Positions 12,465-12,705 of a DNA stretch of 12,705 bases are shown here, piece by piece. The DNA is taken from NCBI GenBank assembly GCA_030044455.1, contig JASHVU010000238.1, positions 1 through 12,705 of the forward strand. The letters are read 5' to 3'. The first letter of the stretch is position 1. Each line of letters starts with the position of its first letter. The notes beneath the pieces are model-generated. The model saw only the letters and a list, made by a program, of their open reading frames with translations. It was not told the origin of the DNA and did not search any database. This stretch comes from Acidobacteriaceae bacterium (GTDB lineage: Bacteria; Acidobacteriota; Terriglobia; Terriglobales; Acidobacteriaceae). The translations under genes and the position numbers were made by a program.

Positions 12465-12705
12465 AACGTCCGATGGAACTCCCTTGAGGACACAGATCGA
12501 CACCTCCAGCCCATGGCAGTTGTCCGGCACTGCACGAACGCGCGAATTTGAGCCAGGCCGCATCCTGCTGTTATCTCATTCTCACGACGGCGCCAGATTG
12601 CCCACCGCAGTTGGATCGGGGCTGACGGCAGTAGCGCAAATGTTCAGTCCGTAGATGCAGAGTTCGCCTTTACGATGGTCGAGCCGGCCTTGAGCCATTG
12701 CGGCC
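12465..12705. other. last 241 bp: no gene called with confidence
   Basis: On the minus strand two frames could be the C-terminus of a gene entering from the right: one ends at TGA 12646-12644 (...QWLKAGSTIVKANSASTD, 19 residues visible), the other runs further and ends ...PDPTAVGNLAPS. Both are too short to decide, and neither is recognised. A plus-strand frame through this region overlaps the hairpins and is not credible. No promoter or RNA gene is apparent. Confidence 0.35.

Noticed and set aside
12376..12654. 92-codon open frame on the plus strand with GTG start
   Set aside because: It begins inside the first hairpin and passes through the terminator-like stem; the encoded sequence has no recognisable pattern.

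Overview
The window looks like chromosomal DNA from an acidobacterium (Acidobacteriota, probably class Terriglobia). The strongest evidence is the pair at 7406-10512: a PadR-type repressor followed, with an ATGA overlap, by a very large two-module FtsX/MacB-like permease with no ATPase gene beside it. This matches the acidobacterial PadR / ADOP (Acidobacterial Duplicated Orphan Permease) arrangement. High G+C, many short conserved genes of unknown function and small intergenic inverted repeats agree with this. There is no phage, plasmid, CRISPR or transposase signature.

Layout. 1-278 is the C-terminal part of a GH24 (T4-type) lysozyme. 275-1446 (minus) holds a secreted protein and a small protein, both of unknown function. 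1836-2177 (plus) is a small PF04020-type membrane protein. 2416-3579 (minus) is a membrane-anchored PAS-GGDEF diguanylate cyclase with an intact active site and inhibitory site. 3887-5730 (minus) reads TPR membrane protein -> ECF sigma factor -> probable membrane anti-sigma factor, with translational coupling between the last two. 5911-7399 (plus) is a small conserved-looking gene followed 10 bp later by an N-acetylhexosamine 1-kinase-like sugar kinase. It converges, with only 6 bp between stop codons, on the PadR-permease operon (7406-10512, minus). 10664-11968 (minus) is a secreted GH63/MGH1-like glycoside hydrolase. 11992-12231 (plus) is a small conserved-looking protein. From 12232 to the end no gene can be called with confidence, but there is strong RNA-type secondary structure.

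The most unusual feature is a family of short dispersed inverted-repeat elements, with four copies in 12.7 kb (1505-1668, 2174-2294, 3789-3906, 12228-12348). Their ends share a terminal motif close to CTANAGC(A/G)ATTCCT(G/C)AG. Two copies, 10 kb apart, are both 121 bp and keep an internal block in the same register. Three copies sit exactly at the 3' end of a gene and provide its stop codon. They carry no coding capacity and look like REP/BIME or MITE-like elements. The second clear regulatory signal is a near-perfect inverted repeat overlapping a TTGACA-N17-TAAACT promoter in front of padR, a convincing autoregulatory operator. The third is a long hairpin followed by a T-run at 12405-12464, which is either a terminator or the 3' end of a small RNA.

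Functionally the window joins envelope and carbohydrate functions (lysozyme, glycoside hydrolase, hexosamine kinase, permease) with signalling (c-di-GMP synthesis, ECF sigma/anti-sigma, PadR). All assignments are by reading motifs; no database search was possible.
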